Assembly: GCF_006376675.1 (NCBI RefSeq)
Contig: NZ_VEWK01000001.1
Coordinates: 619,679-683,678 of the forward strand
Source: Brucella pecoris
GTDB taxonomy: Bacteria > Pseudomonadota > Alphaproteobacteria > Rhizobiales > Rhizobiaceae
Reading direction: 5' to 3'
DNA: 64,000 nt
This document shows positions 9,477-21,293 of the stretch, in pieces. How positions within the stretch are numbered: the first letter of the stretch is position 1; each line of letters begins with the position of its first letter. The notes under the pieces were generated by a model. The model searched no databases. It worked only from the letters and a program-made list of their open reading frames with translations, and had not been told where the DNA came from. The position numbers were made by a program, and so were the translations under genes.

Positions 9477-10793
9477 TCAGCCTTCTACAAAAATCATGGC
9501 AGGCGTCTCCAGCAGGCTTTTCAGCTTCTGGACGAAGACCGCTGCATCCCAGCCGTCGATCACACGATGGTCGAAACTGCACGACAGGTTCATCATCTTG
9601 CGCGGCACGAACTGCGCACCGTCCCACATCGGCCGCACAGCCATCTTGTTGATGCCGACAATCGCAACTTCCGGGCGATTGATGATCGGTGTCGTGGCGA
9701 TTGCGCCGAGAGGCCCGAGCGATGTGATGGTGATGGTGGAGCCGGTCAGTTCGTCCCGCTTTGCCGTACCGTTGCGCGCCGCATCTGTGACACGCGACAA
9801 TTCGGAAGCCGCTGCGAACACGCTCATGCTTTCGGCATGGCGCACGACCGGCACGATCAGGCCATTCGGGGTCTGCGTGGCGATGCCGATATGCACTCCG
9901 CCGAACTGGCGGATGATATCGGCCTCATCATCAAAATGCGCATTAAGCCCCGGCTGCTCCTTCACGGCTTTCACTATCGCGCGAATGACGAACGGCAACA
10001 GCGTGAGGCGCGGACGGCCTTCCTTCTGCTCGTGATTGAGCTTGGCGCGAAGCTCCTCGATCTGGCTGACGTCGACTTCTTCAACGATAGTAATATGCGG
10101 AATATGGCGCTTCGCCTCGGCCATGCGTTCAGCAATCTTGCGACGAAGGCCGATAACCTTGATCTCATTAACCGAAGTATCGGTTGCATAACCGGATAGA
10201 GCCGGTGCCGCGCCTGTTTCCTGCTGGAAAAAGAGGTCGAGATCTTCATGCGTGATTCGCCCGGCCGGACCCGTTCCACGAACACGACGCAGATCAACGC
10301 CTGCATCGCGGGCCCGCAGCCGGACAGACGGTGTGGCCAGTGGCTTTTCACCTTCCTGGCGAACCGGACCCGCACCGGAGAATGCACGGCCTGCGCTTTC
10401 ACGCTTCGGTGCAGCGGCCTTCGGAGGAACCGGTGTCTGCAACAGAACCGGTGTTTCAGGCACTGACGCTGCTTGCGGCTTGGCCGTTTCCACCGCTGCC
10501 GGAGCCGGCTTTTCCCCGGCTTGTTCCACAGGCTTTTCTTCCGTCGTACCGCCCTCGATCTCCAAACGGACGAGTTCAGAACCGACGGCAATCTTCTCGC
10601 CGACTTCGCCATTGATGGCGATGACCTTGCCGCCGCGTGACGACGGAATTTCCACCGTTGCCTTGTCGGTCATGACTGCGGCGAGAAGATCATCCTCGCG
10701 CACGACATCGCCAACCTTCACATGCCATTCGACAAGTTCGGCCTCGGCAACGCCTTCACCAACATCAGGGAGCTTGATTGCAAAATGAGCCAT
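9477..10793 (-). CDS. bkdB: Lipoamide acyltransferase (E2) of branched-chain 2-oxoacid dehydrogenase
   Basis: This 438-aa core subunit has one lipoyl domain (1-80) with lipoyl-lysine 44 in MTDKATVEIP. A flexible Ala/Pro linker (about 85-140) follows. The peripheral-subunit-binding domain lies near 148-185 (TPSVRLRARDAG...GRITHEDL). The catalytic domain carries SFDHRVIDGWDAA near the C-terminus (catalytic His). It transfers isobutyryl, isovaleryl or 2-methylbutyryl groups to CoA. The single lipoyl domain and the E1alpha/E1beta arrangement upstream support a branched-chain rather than a pyruvate complex. Confidence 0.93.
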   Translation of the reverse strand: MAHFAIKLPDVGEGVAEAELVEWHVKVGDVVREDDLLAAVMTDKATVEIPSSRGGKVIAINGEVGEKIAVGSELVRLEIEGGTTEEKPVEQAGEKPAPAAVETAKPQAASVPETPVLLQTPVPPKAAAPKRESAGRAFSGAGPVRQEGEKPLATPSVRLRARDAGVDLRRVRGTGPAGRITHEDLDLFFQQETGAAPALSGYATDTSVNEIKVIGLRRKIAERMAEAKRHIPHITIVEEVDVSQIEELRAKLNHEQKEGRPRLTLLPFVIRAIVKAVKEQPGLNAHFDDEADIIRQFGGVHIGIATQTPNGLIVPVVRHAESMSVFAAASELSRVTDAARNGTAKRDELTGSTITITSLGPLGAIATTPIINRPEVAIVGINKMAVRPMWDGAQFVPRKMMNLSCSFDHRVIDGWDAAVFVQKLKSLLETPAMIFVEG

Positions 10794-11807
10794 TTAAGCC
10801 TCCATGATCGATGTGAGCGCACGACCTACCCGGTCGGGACCGGGGAAATAGGCCCATTCCTGCGCGTGCGGATAAGGTGTGTCCCAGCCGGTTACCCGCA
10901 TGATCGGTGCTTCCAGATGATAGAAACAGTCGCGCTGCACGAGTGCGGCAAGTTCCGCACCATAACCGCAGGTCAGTGTCGCTTCATGCACGATAACGCA
11001 GCGACCGGTCTTCTTCACCGACGCCATGATAGTGTCCGTATCGAGCGGCAGCAGCGTGCGCAGATCGATCACCTCGGCATCCACGCCGGTTTCCTCGGCA
11101 GCGGCAAGCGCCACATGGACCATGGTGCCATAGGCCAGCACAGTCACGTCGCTGCCTTCGCGGCGGATGGCGGCCTTGCCAAGCGGCACGGTATAATAAC
11201 CTTCCGGCACATCGCCGAGATCGTGCTTCTTCCAGGATGTCACCGGACGGTCGTGATGACCGTCGAAAGGCCCGTTATAGAGCCGCTTCGGTTCGAACAT
11301 GATGACCGGGTCTGGGTCTTCGATGGCCGCCAGCAGCAGTCCTTTCGCATCGGCAGGCGTGGACGGCATGATGGTCTTGAGGCCCGACACATGGGTGAAA
11401 AGCGCCTCCGGGCTCTGGCTATGCGTCTGACCGCCATAGATACCGCCGCCCGAAGGCATACGGATGACGATGGGACAGGTGAATTCGCCCGCCGAGCGAT
11501 AACGCAGGCGTGCGGCCTCAGAAACGATCTGGTCGTAAGCCGGGTAGACATAGTCGGCGAACTGCACTTCGATGCAGGGTCGCAGGCCGTAGGCAGCCAT
11601 GCCGATGGCCGTACCGACGATACCAAGCTCGCTGATCGGCGCGTCGAAGCAGCGTTCTTTGCCGTATTTCTTCTGGAGGCCAGCCGTACAGCGGAAAACA
11701 CCGCCGAAGTAACCGACATCCTCACCGAACACGACGACCTTCTTGTCACGTTCCATGGCGATATCGTGGGCGTTCTGAATCGCCTCGATCATGGTCATTT
11801 TGGTCAT
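10794..11807 (-). CDS. bkdA2: Branched-chain 2-oxoacid dehydrogenase E1 beta subunit
   Basis: This 337-aa partner of E1alpha forms the thiamine-diphosphate-dependent decarboxylase heterotetramer. The N-terminal TKMTMIEAIQNAHDIAMERD and VFGEDVGYFGGVFRCTAGL are the standard E1beta opening. PMRVTGWDTPYPHAQEWAYFP near the C-terminus is typical of the branched-chain form. Its stop codon is directly next to the E2 start, and its own start lies 3 bp from the E1alpha stop, so translation is probably coupled. Confidence 0.94.
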   Translation of the reverse strand: MTKMTMIEAIQNAHDIAMERDKKVVVFGEDVGYFGGVFRCTAGLQKKYGKERCFDAPISELGIVGTAIGMAAYGLRPCIEVQFADYVYPAYDQIVSEAARLRYRSAGEFTCPIVIRMPSGGGIYGGQTHSQSPEALFTHVSGLKTIMPSTPADAKGLLLAAIEDPDPVIMFEPKRLYNGPFDGHHDRPVTSWKKHDLGDVPEGYYTVPLGKAAIRREGSDVTVLAYGTMVHVALAAAEETGVDAEVIDLRTLLPLDTDTIMASVKKTGRCVIVHEATLTCGYGAELAALVQRDCFYHLEAPIMRVTGWDTPYPHAQEWAYFPGPDRVGRALTSIMEA

Positions 11808-11810
11808 GAA

Positions 11811-13542
<1,732 letters not shown>

Positions 13543-13575
13543 AAAAAGAAAAGCCGCACCCGAGGGTGCGGCTTT
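13543..13575 (-). terminator. Rho-independent terminator of the sugar ABC operon
   Basis: Perfect 10-bp arms aagccgcacc and ggtgcggctt enclose a 4-nt loop. Read on the minus strand, a T-rich tract follows. It lies 25 bp beyond the stop of the ABC ATPase gene at 13600. Confidence 0.85.
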
Positions 13576-13599
13576 GATAGAAGCTGCGGAATGTGCAGT

Positions 13600-14601
<1,002 letters not shown>

Positions 14602-14614
14602 GTAACAAATTCCC

Positions 14615-14720
14615 TTAGAGCATTTCCAGCAAAAGTGCGAAGCGGTTTTGCGTAGGATAATGCGTGAAAACAAAGAGATAGAGCGGTTCCACGATTCCGT
14701 TTTAACTGGAACCGCTCTAA
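14615..14720. repeat. Intercistronic mosaic palindromic element, copy 1
   Basis: The element runs from ttagagcatttcc to accgctctaa. Its right half forms a hairpin with 13-bp perfect arms (tagagcggttcca at 14679-14691 and tggaaccgctcta at 14707-14719). Its left half resembles the sequences at 17613-17663 and, inverted, at 51905-51954. It lies between the Gfo/Idh gene and the ATPase gene, so it is probably transcribed and may affect mRNA processing. It resembles RIME-like elements of rhizobia and Brucella; this class assignment is from memory. Confidence 0.7.
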
Positions 14721-14731
14721 ATCCTACCGGC

Positions 14732-15802
14732 TTACAGTTTGACAGGCTGGCCCGAGCGCACGCTTTCATCTGCCGCAAGGCAGATGCGCAGCGATTGCAG
14801 CGCGTCATCCATATGTCGGTTGAGATCGATATTCTCGCGAATTGCCTTCAGCATGTAGGCCTGCTCGCGTTCGCACAATTCCTGATGCCCCGGCTCGTCG
14901 GCCATCGAGAGGTCCGTGTCCGGCTTCAGGAACTTTCCATCCGACCCACGCTCGGCGCGGTGAACGCGAATGGTTGAAGTCTTGGTATGCGCATCCACAT
15001 CGTCGGATTTGGTGACGGCTTCATTCATGACAATGGAAACGCAGCCATTCGGCGAAATCACATCCTTCACGAAGAAGGCCGTCTCCGACATCATCGGTCC
15101 CCAGCCCGCTTCGTACCAGCCGACCGTGCCGTCATCGAACAGCACCTGAAGGTGACCATAATTATACATATCCGGCTTAATCTCGTCGGAGAGCCGCAGC
15201 CCCATGCCGCGCACTTCCACCGGCTTGGCATCCGTGATCTGGCACATGACGTCTACATAATGTACGCCGCAATCAACGATGGGCGACGTGGTGTTCATCA
15301 GGTTCTTGTGCGTTTCCCAGGTTGCACCGCTGGACTGCTGGTTGAGATTCATGCGGAACACATAAGGTCCGCCAAGCTGGCGTGCTTCGGAGATAAGCCG
15401 CATCCATGAAGGATGGTGGCGCAGAATATAACCGATGACGAGCTTGCGCCCATTGGCCCGCGCGCAGTCAATCACCCGGCGCGCATCCTCAACTGTCGTT
15501 GCCAGCGGCTTTTCCACGAACACATGCGCGCCCTGCTCCATCGCTGCGACGGCATAATCGGCATGGCTTTCCGAATAGGTGGCGACGCAGGCGAGATCGG
15601 GCTTCAACTCCTTCAGCGCTTCATGGAAGGAGGGATGGATTTCATAACCTGCCAACTCATCCGGCACGGCAATCTTGGTGCGATTGACGAGGCCGATGAC
15701 CTCAAAACCCGGATTGCGGTGATAGGCCAGTGCATGGCTGCGGCCCATATTGCCGAGGCCGGCAGAAAGAACACGGACAGGATTTTGCATTACAGAACTC
15801 AT
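14732..15802 (-). CDS. Gfo/Idh/MocA-family NAD(P)-dependent oxidoreductase
   Basis: This 356-aa protein has an N-terminal Rossmann fold ([18 protein letters not shown], residues 9-26) and the family motif [15 protein letters not shown] near 95-109, whose Lys acts in catalysis. The C-terminal alpha/beta substrate domain includes [15 protein letters not shown]. These enzymes oxidise or reduce sugar or cyclitol hydroxyls. Its ATG overlaps the stop of the permease gene before it (ATGA), placing it in the sugar transporter operon, so its substrate is probably the imported sugar or a derivative. Confidence 0.9.
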   Translation of the reverse strand: MSSVMQNPVRVLSAGLGNMGRSHALAYHRNPGFEVIGLVNRTKIAVPDELAGYEIHPSFHEALKELKPDLACVATYSESHADYAVAAMEQGAHVFVEKPLATTVEDARRVIDCARANGRKLVIGYILRHHPSWMRLISEARQLGGPYVFRMNLNQQSSGATWETHKNLMNTTSPIVDCGVHYVDVMCQITDAKPVEVRGMGLRLSDEIKPDMYNYGHLQVLFDDGTVGWYEAGWGPMMSETAFFVKDVISPNGCVSIVMNEAVTKSDDVDAHTKTSTIRVHRAERGSDGKFLKPDTDLSMADEPGHQELCEREQAYMLKAIRENIDLNRHMDDALQSLRICLAADESVRSGQPVKL

Positions 15803-16638
15803 TTTACAGCTCCTGCGGTGATGCCGCGGATTAGCTGCCGCGAGAAGATGACATAAAGGACGAGGATCGGGAACATCGCCAGCGAAAGGGCCGAAAGAAC
15901 GGCATTCCAGTTGGTGACGAACTGACCGATGAAGAGCTGCGAACCGAGCGTCACCGTCTTGGTGGCTTCACTTGGTGCAAGGATCAACGGGAACCAGAGA
16001 TCGTTCCAGATCGGGATCATGGTGAAGACGGCAACCGTGGCCATGGCAGGCCGGATCAGCGGCAGCACAAGCTTGAAGAAGATGGCATATTCCGACATGC
16101 CGTCTATTCGCCCGGCATTCTTCAAATCATCGGACACGGTTCGCATGAACTCGGACAGGATGAAGATCGCAAGCGGCAGTCCTTGTGCAGTGTAGACGAG
16201 GATCAGCGCCGTCAGCGTATTCACCAGGCCAGCAGCCACCATGCCCTGCAGCAGCGCAACGGTGCCGAGCCGGATCGGGATCATGATGCCGATCGCGAGA
16301 TAAAGCCCCATCAGCGTGTTGCCCTTGAAGCGATATTCGGCAAGCGCAAAGGCTGCCATCGCACCGAACAGGATCACGAGGAAAATGCTCGCCACGGTAA
16401 CGATGGTGCTGTTCTGGAAATAGGTCAGGAATGAACCTTGTTTCAGAACGGTTTCATAACCGATGAGGCTGAAACTTTCCGGTGTCGGAAACTGGAGCGG
16501 CGTGCGGAAGATCGCGTTGCGATCCTTGAACGAATTGATCAGCGTCAGCGCCACGGGAAACACGGCGATCAACATGTAGAAGATCAGGGCCGCATGAACG
16601 AGAGTGGTGCGAATGGGCGATGTGCGTGCTTTCGACAT
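15799..16638 (-). CDS. Sugar ABC transporter permease, MalG type
   Basis: This inner-membrane permease of 279 aa has about six helices, starting with TLVHAALIFYMLIAVFPVAL. The cytoplasmic EAA loop (EYAIFFKLVLPLIRPAMATV) docks the ATPase. The frame continues upstream to 16980 but only in the shadow of the other permease gene. ATG 16638 (MSKARTSPIRTT) is the family-consistent start, 12 bp after the preceding gene. It pairs with the MalF-type permease at 16650. Confidence 0.92.
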   Translation of the reverse strand: MSKARTSPIRTTLVHAALIFYMLIAVFPVALTLINSFKDRNAIFRTPLQFPTPESFSLIGYETVLKQGSFLTYFQNSTIVTVASIFLVILFGAMAAFALAEYRFKGNTLMGLYLAIGIMIPIRLGTVALLQGMVAAGLVNTLTALILVYTAQGLPLAIFILSEFMRTVSDDLKNAGRIDGMSEYAIFFKLVLPLIRPAMATVAVFTMIPIWNDLWFPLILAPSEATKTVTLGSQLFIGQFVTNWNAVLSALSLAMFPILVLYVIFSRQLIRGITAGAVK

Positions 16639-16649
16639 GGTCTCGTCCT

Positions 16650-17594
16650 TCAGAACTGATAGCGGCGCATACGGCGCTGGATGCCGAACAGATAGAGCGA
16701 CACGCCTGCCAGAATGATGAGGAACATCACGGCGGCGATGGTTGCGCCCATGGACGGATTGCCAAGCTGCAACTGGAAGCCGAAGAAGGTGCGATACAGG
16801 AACGTGCCCAGAATATCGGTCGACTTGTCCGGCCCGGCCAGCGCGCCCTGCATCGAGTAAACGAGGTCGAAGGCGTTGAAGTTGGCAACGAAGGTCATCA
16901 CAGAGATCAGGCCGATGGATGGCAGGATCAGCGGAAGCTTGATCTTGAAGAACTGGCTCCAGCCGGTAATGCCGTCGCATTCGGCAGCTTCGACGATTTC
17001 ATCGGGAATGTTCAAAAGCGCTGCATAAATCAGCATCATCGGAATGCCGACGAACTGCCAGACGGAGACAAGCGATACCGTTACCAGCGCTGACTCGGCT
17101 TTGCCCAGCCATGGTCCGAAAGCCCATTTCATCCCCACCAGATCCATCATCCACGGCGCGACGCCCCAGATTGGCGACAGGATCAGCTTCCAGATGAAGC
17201 CGACGATAACGAAGGACAACAGCGTCGGCAGAAAGATCGCGGTGCGGTAAAGCGCAGCAAACCGCAGCTTCGGCAGAGACAGCATGGCTGCCAGAAGAAT
17301 GCCGATCGGGTTTTGAACAAGCATGTGAATACAAAAGAATATAACGTTGTTTTTCAACGCATTCCAGAAATCACGCGACCAGTTGGGGTCACCGAAAAGC
17401 ACTTGGAAATTCGCGAACCCCACAAACGCGCGCTGTCCGTCGACGACATTGAAGAATGCCTGCCGCAATGTCTCGATCAGTGGCAACACCATCACTGCCG
17501 TGTAGATCAGGACGCAAGGCAGAAGAAATACAAGTATATGCCAACGCCGAGGGCGCTTGTGCACGATACCTGTCATGTCGGCAGATTGGCTCAT
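16650..17594 (-). CDS. Sugar ABC transporter permease, MalF type
   Basis: This 314-aa inner-membrane protein begins with helix WHILVFLLPCVLIYTAVMVL and has an EAA motif GWSQFFKIKLPLILPSIGL. It forms the translocation pore with the MalG-type partner encoded 12 bp downstream. It is separated from the binding-protein gene by a hairpin and a mosaic repeat, which probably makes its expression lower than that of the binding protein. Confidence 0.92.
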   Translation of the reverse strand: MSQSADMTGIVHKRPRRWHILVFLLPCVLIYTAVMVLPLIETLRQAFFNVVDGQRAFVGFANFQVLFGDPNWSRDFWNALKNNVIFFCIHMLVQNPIGILLAAMLSLPKLRFAALYRTAIFLPTLLSFVIVGFIWKLILSPIWGVAPWMMDLVGMKWAFGPWLGKAESALVTVSLVSVWQFVGIPMMLIYAALLNIPDEIVEAAECDGITGWSQFFKIKLPLILPSIGLISVMTFVANFNAFDLVYSMQGALAGPDKSTDILGTFLYRTFFGFQLQLGNPSMGATIAAVMFLIILAGVSLYLFGIQRRMRRYQF

Positions 17595-17612
17595 ATAGGC
17601 ATTCGCTCTTCA

Positions 17613-17663
17613 AGAGCATTTCCGGCAAAGGTGTGAACCGTTTGCGTTCGGAAATGCGTAAAA
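17613..17663. repeat. Intercistronic mosaic element, copy 2 (short form)
   Basis: The stretch beginning agagcatttccggc and ending ggaaatgcgtaaaa matches the left half of the element at 14615-14720 (shared agagcatttcc, gtgaa/gtgcga and gcgttcgga/gcgtagga blocks). It is itself an imperfect inverted repeat (gcatttcc and ggaaatgc). It lacks the right-hand hairpin module of copy 1. Confidence 0.65.
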
Positions 17664-17803
17664 CCGATGGTTAACGTTCTCAATTGCGAGAATGCGTGCA
17701 AATCGGGAAATCCTGTTTCCCGTCCCTGCCCGCGCGCGTCACTTTTAAACTGACACGGAATACACCGATTGCAAAACAGCATGTCGATGCGACAGACGAA
17801 AAG

Positions 17804-17839
17804 ATATGGGCGGCGCGCCCCCGCGATCGCCGCCCATAT
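17804..17839 (-). terminator. Strong hairpin after the binding-protein gene (attenuator/terminator)
   Basis: Perfect 12-bp arms (atatgggcggcg at 17804-17815 and cgccgcccatat at 17828-17839) enclose a 12-nt loop, 13 bp beyond the stop of the binding-protein gene. On the minus strand a short ctttt follows, so termination may be partial. This would favour binding-protein expression over the permeases. Confidence 0.7.
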
Positions 17840-17851
17840 TGTCCCGCGTTT

Positions 17852-19111
17852 TTACTTCGCAGGCTTGTACCAGCTATCGAGACCTTCCTGGAGCTTCTTC
17901 GCAGCGTCTTCCGGCGTTACAGTGCCGTTGATGACGTTGGCCGACTGAACCCAGGTTTCATTTTCCAGGTTCGGCGTGCCGCGCGACAGGATCTGATAGG
18001 TCGAACGGATGGTCGGCTTGCACTTCTCACGCCAGGAAACGAATTCCTGAGCCAGCGGATCGCTCATCTTTACAGCCGTCGAATTCAGGCTGAAGAAGCC
18101 CGGCAGCGCATTGGCGTAGATTTCCGCGAATTCAGGCGATGAAACCCAGTTCAGGAACACCTTGGCCTGTTCGGCGTTCTTGCTGGAAGCATTGAGGCCA
18201 AGACCGATATCGTTGTGGTCGGAGATGTAGCAGGTATCGCCTGCATTCTTCACCGGCGGCGGAAAGGCGCCCATCTTGAACTGGGCCTGCGTGTTGAACA
18301 GACCGATTTCCCACGAACCTGCCGGATAGATGGCAGCACGACCGAGCGTGAACAGGTTCTGGCTGTCCGGATAGGTCTGTGCTTCGAAGCCGTCGCCCAG
18401 ATAGTCCTTCCACTTGGCAAGCACTGCAAACGGCTCGACCCACTGCGGATCGGTCAGCTTTTCCGTGCCGGCGATCAGAGCCTTGCGGCCTTCTTCGCCC
18501 TTCCAGTAGGTCGGGCCGATATTCTGGTAGCCCATGGTTGCGGCTTCCCACATATCCTTCGTGCCCATGGCCATCGGGATGTAGTTGCCGTCAGCCTTGA
18601 TCTTGTCGAGCATCGCAAAGAATTCGGCCTCGGTGGCCGGCGGCGTAATGCCAAGCTGGTCGAAGGCGTCCTTGTTGTAGATGAAGCCGTGAATAACCGA
18701 AGCCATCGGCACGCAGAAAGTCTTCGAACCGTCGTCGGTGGTCCATGCGGACTTGGCGACGTCCGAGAAGTTCTTCATGCCTTCGAGATCGGTAAGATCG
18801 GAGAGCTTGCCCTTGTTGAACAGTTCGAGCGAGGTGTCGAACGGACGGCACGAAATCAGGTCGCCGCCCGAACCAGCATCGAGCTTGGCGTTGAGAGCCG
18901 CATTATATTCAGTCGGCGCGCTTGGCGCGAAGTTGATCTTGATGCCAGGATTCTTGGCTTCAAAAGCCGGAATGATCTTTTCCTGCCAGATCTGCAGATC
19001 GTCGTTACGCCAGCTTTCGACCGTCAGCGTGACATCTTCGGCAAGCGCAGCCGATCCCGACGCCAGAAGCGTGGAACCCAGCAGCATGAGTTTCAACGTA
19101 TTACGAACCAT
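17852..19111 (-). CDS. Sugar ABC transporter periplasmic substrate-binding protein
   Basis: This 419-aa protein has a cleavable signal peptide (MVRNTLKLMLLGSTLLASGSAALA, probable cut before EDVTL). The mature part is a family 1 solute-binding protein (MalE-like): LTVESWRNDDLQIWQEKIIPAFEAK at the start and AAKKLQEGLDSWYKPAK at the end. It delivers sugar to the permeases at 15799-17594. The divergent kinase gene is of the N-acetylglucosamine/BadF family, which suggests an amino sugar as substrate; this is inference from context. Confidence 0.92.
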   Translation of the reverse strand: MVRNTLKLMLLGSTLLASGSAALAEDVTLTVESWRNDDLQIWQEKIIPAFEAKNPGIKINFAPSAPTEYNAALNAKLDAGSGGDLISCRPFDTSLELFNKGKLSDLTDLEGMKNFSDVAKSAWTTDDGSKTFCVPMASVIHGFIYNKDAFDQLGITPPATEAEFFAMLDKIKADGNYIPMAMGTKDMWEAATMGYQNIGPTYWKGEEGRKALIAGTEKLTDPQWVEPFAVLAKWKDYLGDGFEAQTYPDSQNLFTLGRAAIYPAGSWEIGLFNTQAQFKMGAFPPPVKNAGDTCYISDHNDIGLGLNASSKNAEQAKVFLNWVSSPEFAEIYANALPGFFSLNSTAVKMSDPLAQEFVSWREKCKPTIRSTYQILSRGTPNLENETWVQSANVINGTVTPEDAAKKLQEGLDSWYKPAK

Positions 19112-19450
19112 TTGACCTTCTCCCGTTTTTCTAGCGCGCCCGTTTTTTGGCGCGTATGCGCAAAAGAGGCGAAAGTACGCCAGACCGCCTTGGTAGGATC
19201 ACTCCTCGCGTTACGGGAAAAGTACCGGCCCCCGCCGGTGGTCTCCATCCCAAATCCGCGTGATCCTCGCCCTCAGCGGCATTGCGCTCCCCTTCTGCTG
19301 AAATTAATGCCAAAAACGTACCAATTGTCCAGAGAAGTTTACGACTTTCGCGCAGAAAAATTGAAATCGGCCATTTTTCCCAAATTTTATCAACGAATTA
19401 ATCAATTTTTTCACAAGCCGACAAATCTGCTTGGTTAATGGTATTTTTTT
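19112..19450. other. Divergent promoter region, sugar ABC operon versus kinase-regulator operon
   Basis: No gene is supported in this stretch. It separates the binding-protein gene (minus) from the kinase gene (plus) and must contain both promoters. The block accaattgtcc near 19319-19329 and the TGGTAT pair at 19439-19444 and 19450-19455 (11-bp spacing) are candidate GntR-type operator half-sites. No promoter could be placed with confidence. Confidence 0.4.
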
Positions 19451-19478
19451 GGTATCTTCAGGCTGGAGGTATCTTCAT
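19451..19478 (+). promoter_or_regulatory. Direct repeat GGTATCTTCA overlapping the kinase start region
   Basis: GGTATCTTCA occurs at 19451-19460 and again at 19469-19478, the second copy overlapping the ATG at 19477 and a GGAGG-like ribosome binding site. With TGGTAT at 19439 the region shows three GGTAT blocks. A regulator bound here, plausibly the GntR protein encoded downstream, would block both transcription and translation starts. Confidence 0.35.
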
Positions 19479-20364
19479 GACTGAATTCTTCATTGGCGTT
19501 GATGGTGGCGGCACAGGATGCCGCGCCGTGGTCGCGAGTAGCGATGGTGCGATTCTGGGTTCGGGGCGCAGTGGCTCGGCCAATATCGTCACCGATCCGC
19601 AGACCTCGCTCACCAATGTGGTCGCGGCTATCGACAACGCTTTTGACAATGCCGGACTGGACAAGGCGCATTATGCGACCAGTCATGCGGTTCTTGGCCT
19701 GGCTGGTGGTAATGTCGAGGGCGCGGGTGTTCCGATAGAACGTGGCCTGCCCTTTGCGCATTCCAATGTAGAATTCGACGGCGTGATCGCCTTGCAGGGC
19801 GCACTTGGTGATAAGGACGGTATCGTCGCCATTCTTGGTACGGGCACGGCCTATATTACGCGCCAGAGCGGTCGTATTCGTTCAGTTGGCGGATGGGGAT
19901 TTCCCTTGAGCGATCTCGGCAGCGGCGCACGGCTCGGCCAAAGCCTGCTGCAGGAGAGCCTGCTTGTCCACGACGGCATTCATGCGCGTACGCGCCTGAC
20001 GACCGACCTCCTGAACGAGTTCGACAATAATCCGGACAATCTTGTCGAGTTCGCATGGACTGCAAAACCCGGTGATTTCGGCAAATATGCTCCCCGGATT
20101 TTCCAGTATGCGGCCGAGGGCGATGAAACGGCCCGCATGCTGCTGGAGCGCTCTGCGGGCTATGTCGGCGAAACACTCGACGTGCTGATCAGACAGGGCG
20201 CGGAACGCATCAGCCTGCTTGGCGGCATGGCACCGCTCTACGTGGAATGGCTACCGCCGCACCAGCAGAAACTTCTAGTCAAGCCTGCGGCTGATGCCTT
20301 GACCGGTGCCCTTCAGCTTGCCCTCAAGCGATATGGGCCGCAAAATGGAAAGGCGCGCGAATGA
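19477..20364 (+). CDS. BadF/BadG/BcrA-type kinase, probable N-acetylglucosamine kinase
   Basis: This protein of about 295 aa has the ASKHA fold: phosphate-1 motif GVDGGGTGCRAVV at the N-terminus, phosphate-2 ILGTGTAYI near 120, and the adenosine-side GGMAPLYVEWLP near the C-terminus. Family members phosphorylate N-acetylglucosamine or related amino sugars. ATG 19477 is chosen because GGAGG precedes it; an in-frame ATG at 19438 lies in the operator-like repeats. The stop overlaps the GntR gene start (ATGA). It is divergent from a sugar ABC transporter that probably supplies its substrate. Confidence 0.82.
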   Translation: MTEFFIGVDGGGTGCRAVVASSDGAILGSGRSGSANIVTDPQTSLTNVVAAIDNAFDNAGLDKAHYATSHAVLGLAGGNVEGAGVPIERGLPFAHSNVEFDGVIALQGALGDKDGIVAILGTGTAYITRQSGRIRSVGGWGFPLSDLGSGARLGQSLLQESLLVHDGIHARTRLTTDLLNEFDNNPDNLVEFAWTAKPGDFGKYAPRIFQYAAEGDETARMLLERSAGYVGETLDVLIRQGAERISLLGGMAPLYVEWLPPHQQKLLVKPAADALTGALQLALKRYGPQNGKARE

Positions 20365-21131
20365 GCGGAAATTTCAGCGCTTTTCTGCCCAAGAACCTGC
20401 AGGGCTCCGCCCCCGCTTCCGGCGGCCCGCTCTATATGCAGCTACGTCAATCGCTGGAAACCGCGATCCGCGCGGGACAATTGGTTGACGGCGAAGCCCT
20501 TCCACCGGAACGCGACATAGCGGAATACGCCAATATCAGCCGTGTCACGGTGCGCAAGGCTGTAGATGATCTGGTGAAGGCTGGGCTTCTGGTGCGTCGC
20601 CACGGTTCAGGTACGTTCGTGGTGCGTCCGAGTGAACGCGTGCAGCAGTCACTCTCCATGCTGACCTCGTTTACAGAAGACATGGCGCGCCGCGGCATCA
20701 CCACGCAATCCAGATGGCTGGAACGCGGCCTTTATTATCCTTCGCCTGAAGAGATGATGAAGCTGGGTGTCTCCTCGGAAACCCGCGTCGCCCGCCTCGG
20801 GCGTCTGCGTATAGCGAGCGACCTGCCGCTGGCGATCGAACGGGCGAGTCTCTCAAGTGAAATTCTGCCTGACCCGGATGCGGTGAAGGGCTCGCTTTAT
20901 GCTGAACTGAGCCGTACAGGGTTTCGTCCCGTTCGCGCTGTCCAGCGTATAGCTGCCTGCAACATCAAGGATCCCGACGCACGCATTCTGGGCGTCAAGG
21001 AAGGCGATGCTGGGCTTTCGATCGAGCGGATCTCCTATCTGCCGTCCGGTCGCGTGGTTGAATTCACAAAGTCGCTCTATCGTGGCGACGCCTATGATTT
21101 CGTAGCGGAACTGACGATACCCCAGCCTTGA
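20361..21131 (+). CDS. GntR-family regulator, HutC/UTRA subfamily
   Basis: This 256-aa regulator has an N-terminal winged helix (about 20-90, LPPERDIAEYANISRVTVRK and VRRHGSGTFVV) and a C-terminal UTRA effector domain (about 110-250). UTRA members that adjoin amino-sugar genes sense phosphorylated sugars such as GlcN-6-P. It is translationally coupled to the kinase gene and probably represses both the kinase operon and the divergent ABC operon. A strong terminator follows. Confidence 0.9.
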   Translation: MSGNFSAFLPKNLQGSAPASGGPLYMQLRQSLETAIRAGQLVDGEALPPERDIAEYANISRVTVRKAVDDLVKAGLLVRRHGSGTFVVRPSERVQQSLSMLTSFTEDMARRGITTQSRWLERGLYYPSPEEMMKLGVSSETRVARLGRLRIASDLPLAIERASLSSEILPDPDAVKGSLYAELSRTGFRPVRAVQRIAACNIKDPDARILGVKEGDAGLSIERISYLPSGRVVEFTKSLYRGDAYDFVAELTIPQP

Positions 21132-21150
21132 GCGACAGGTTCATCAAGGA

Positions 21151-21180
21151 AAACGGCCCGTGTCCGGGCCGTTTATTTTA
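21151..21180 (+). terminator. Rho-independent terminator after the GntR gene
   Basis: The arms aaacggcccg and cgggccgttt enclose a 4-nt loop (tgtc) and are followed by atttta. It lies 20 bp after the stop codon. Confidence 0.85.
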
Positions 21181-21187
21181 TATCAGT

Positions 21188-21293
21188 TTAGAGCATAATC
21201 TGACCGGAGTGAAACGAGGATCGATAAGATTATGCTTGAAATAGAAGAAGTTAGAGCACCGATCTGATTCAATCAGATCGAAACGCGCTCTAA
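21188..21293. repeat. Two-hairpin palindromic intergenic element overlapping the cydX stop
   Basis: The element is bounded by ttagagc and gctctaa. It contains one hairpin with 10-bp arms (agcataatct at 21192-21201, agattatgct at 21227-21236) and a nearly perfect 21-bp palindrome (cgatctgatt-c-aatcagatcg, 21260-21280). Its right end supplies the TAG stop of cydX on the minus strand. It has the same tagagc/gctcta ends as the element at 14615 but a different interior, which points to a mosaic family. Confidence 0.7.

Noticed and set aside
18215..19438. 407-codon plus-strand frame opposite the sugar-binding protein gene
   Set aside because: Covers the coding strand of a complete signal-peptide-bearing binding protein and runs through the divergent promoter; no domain visible.
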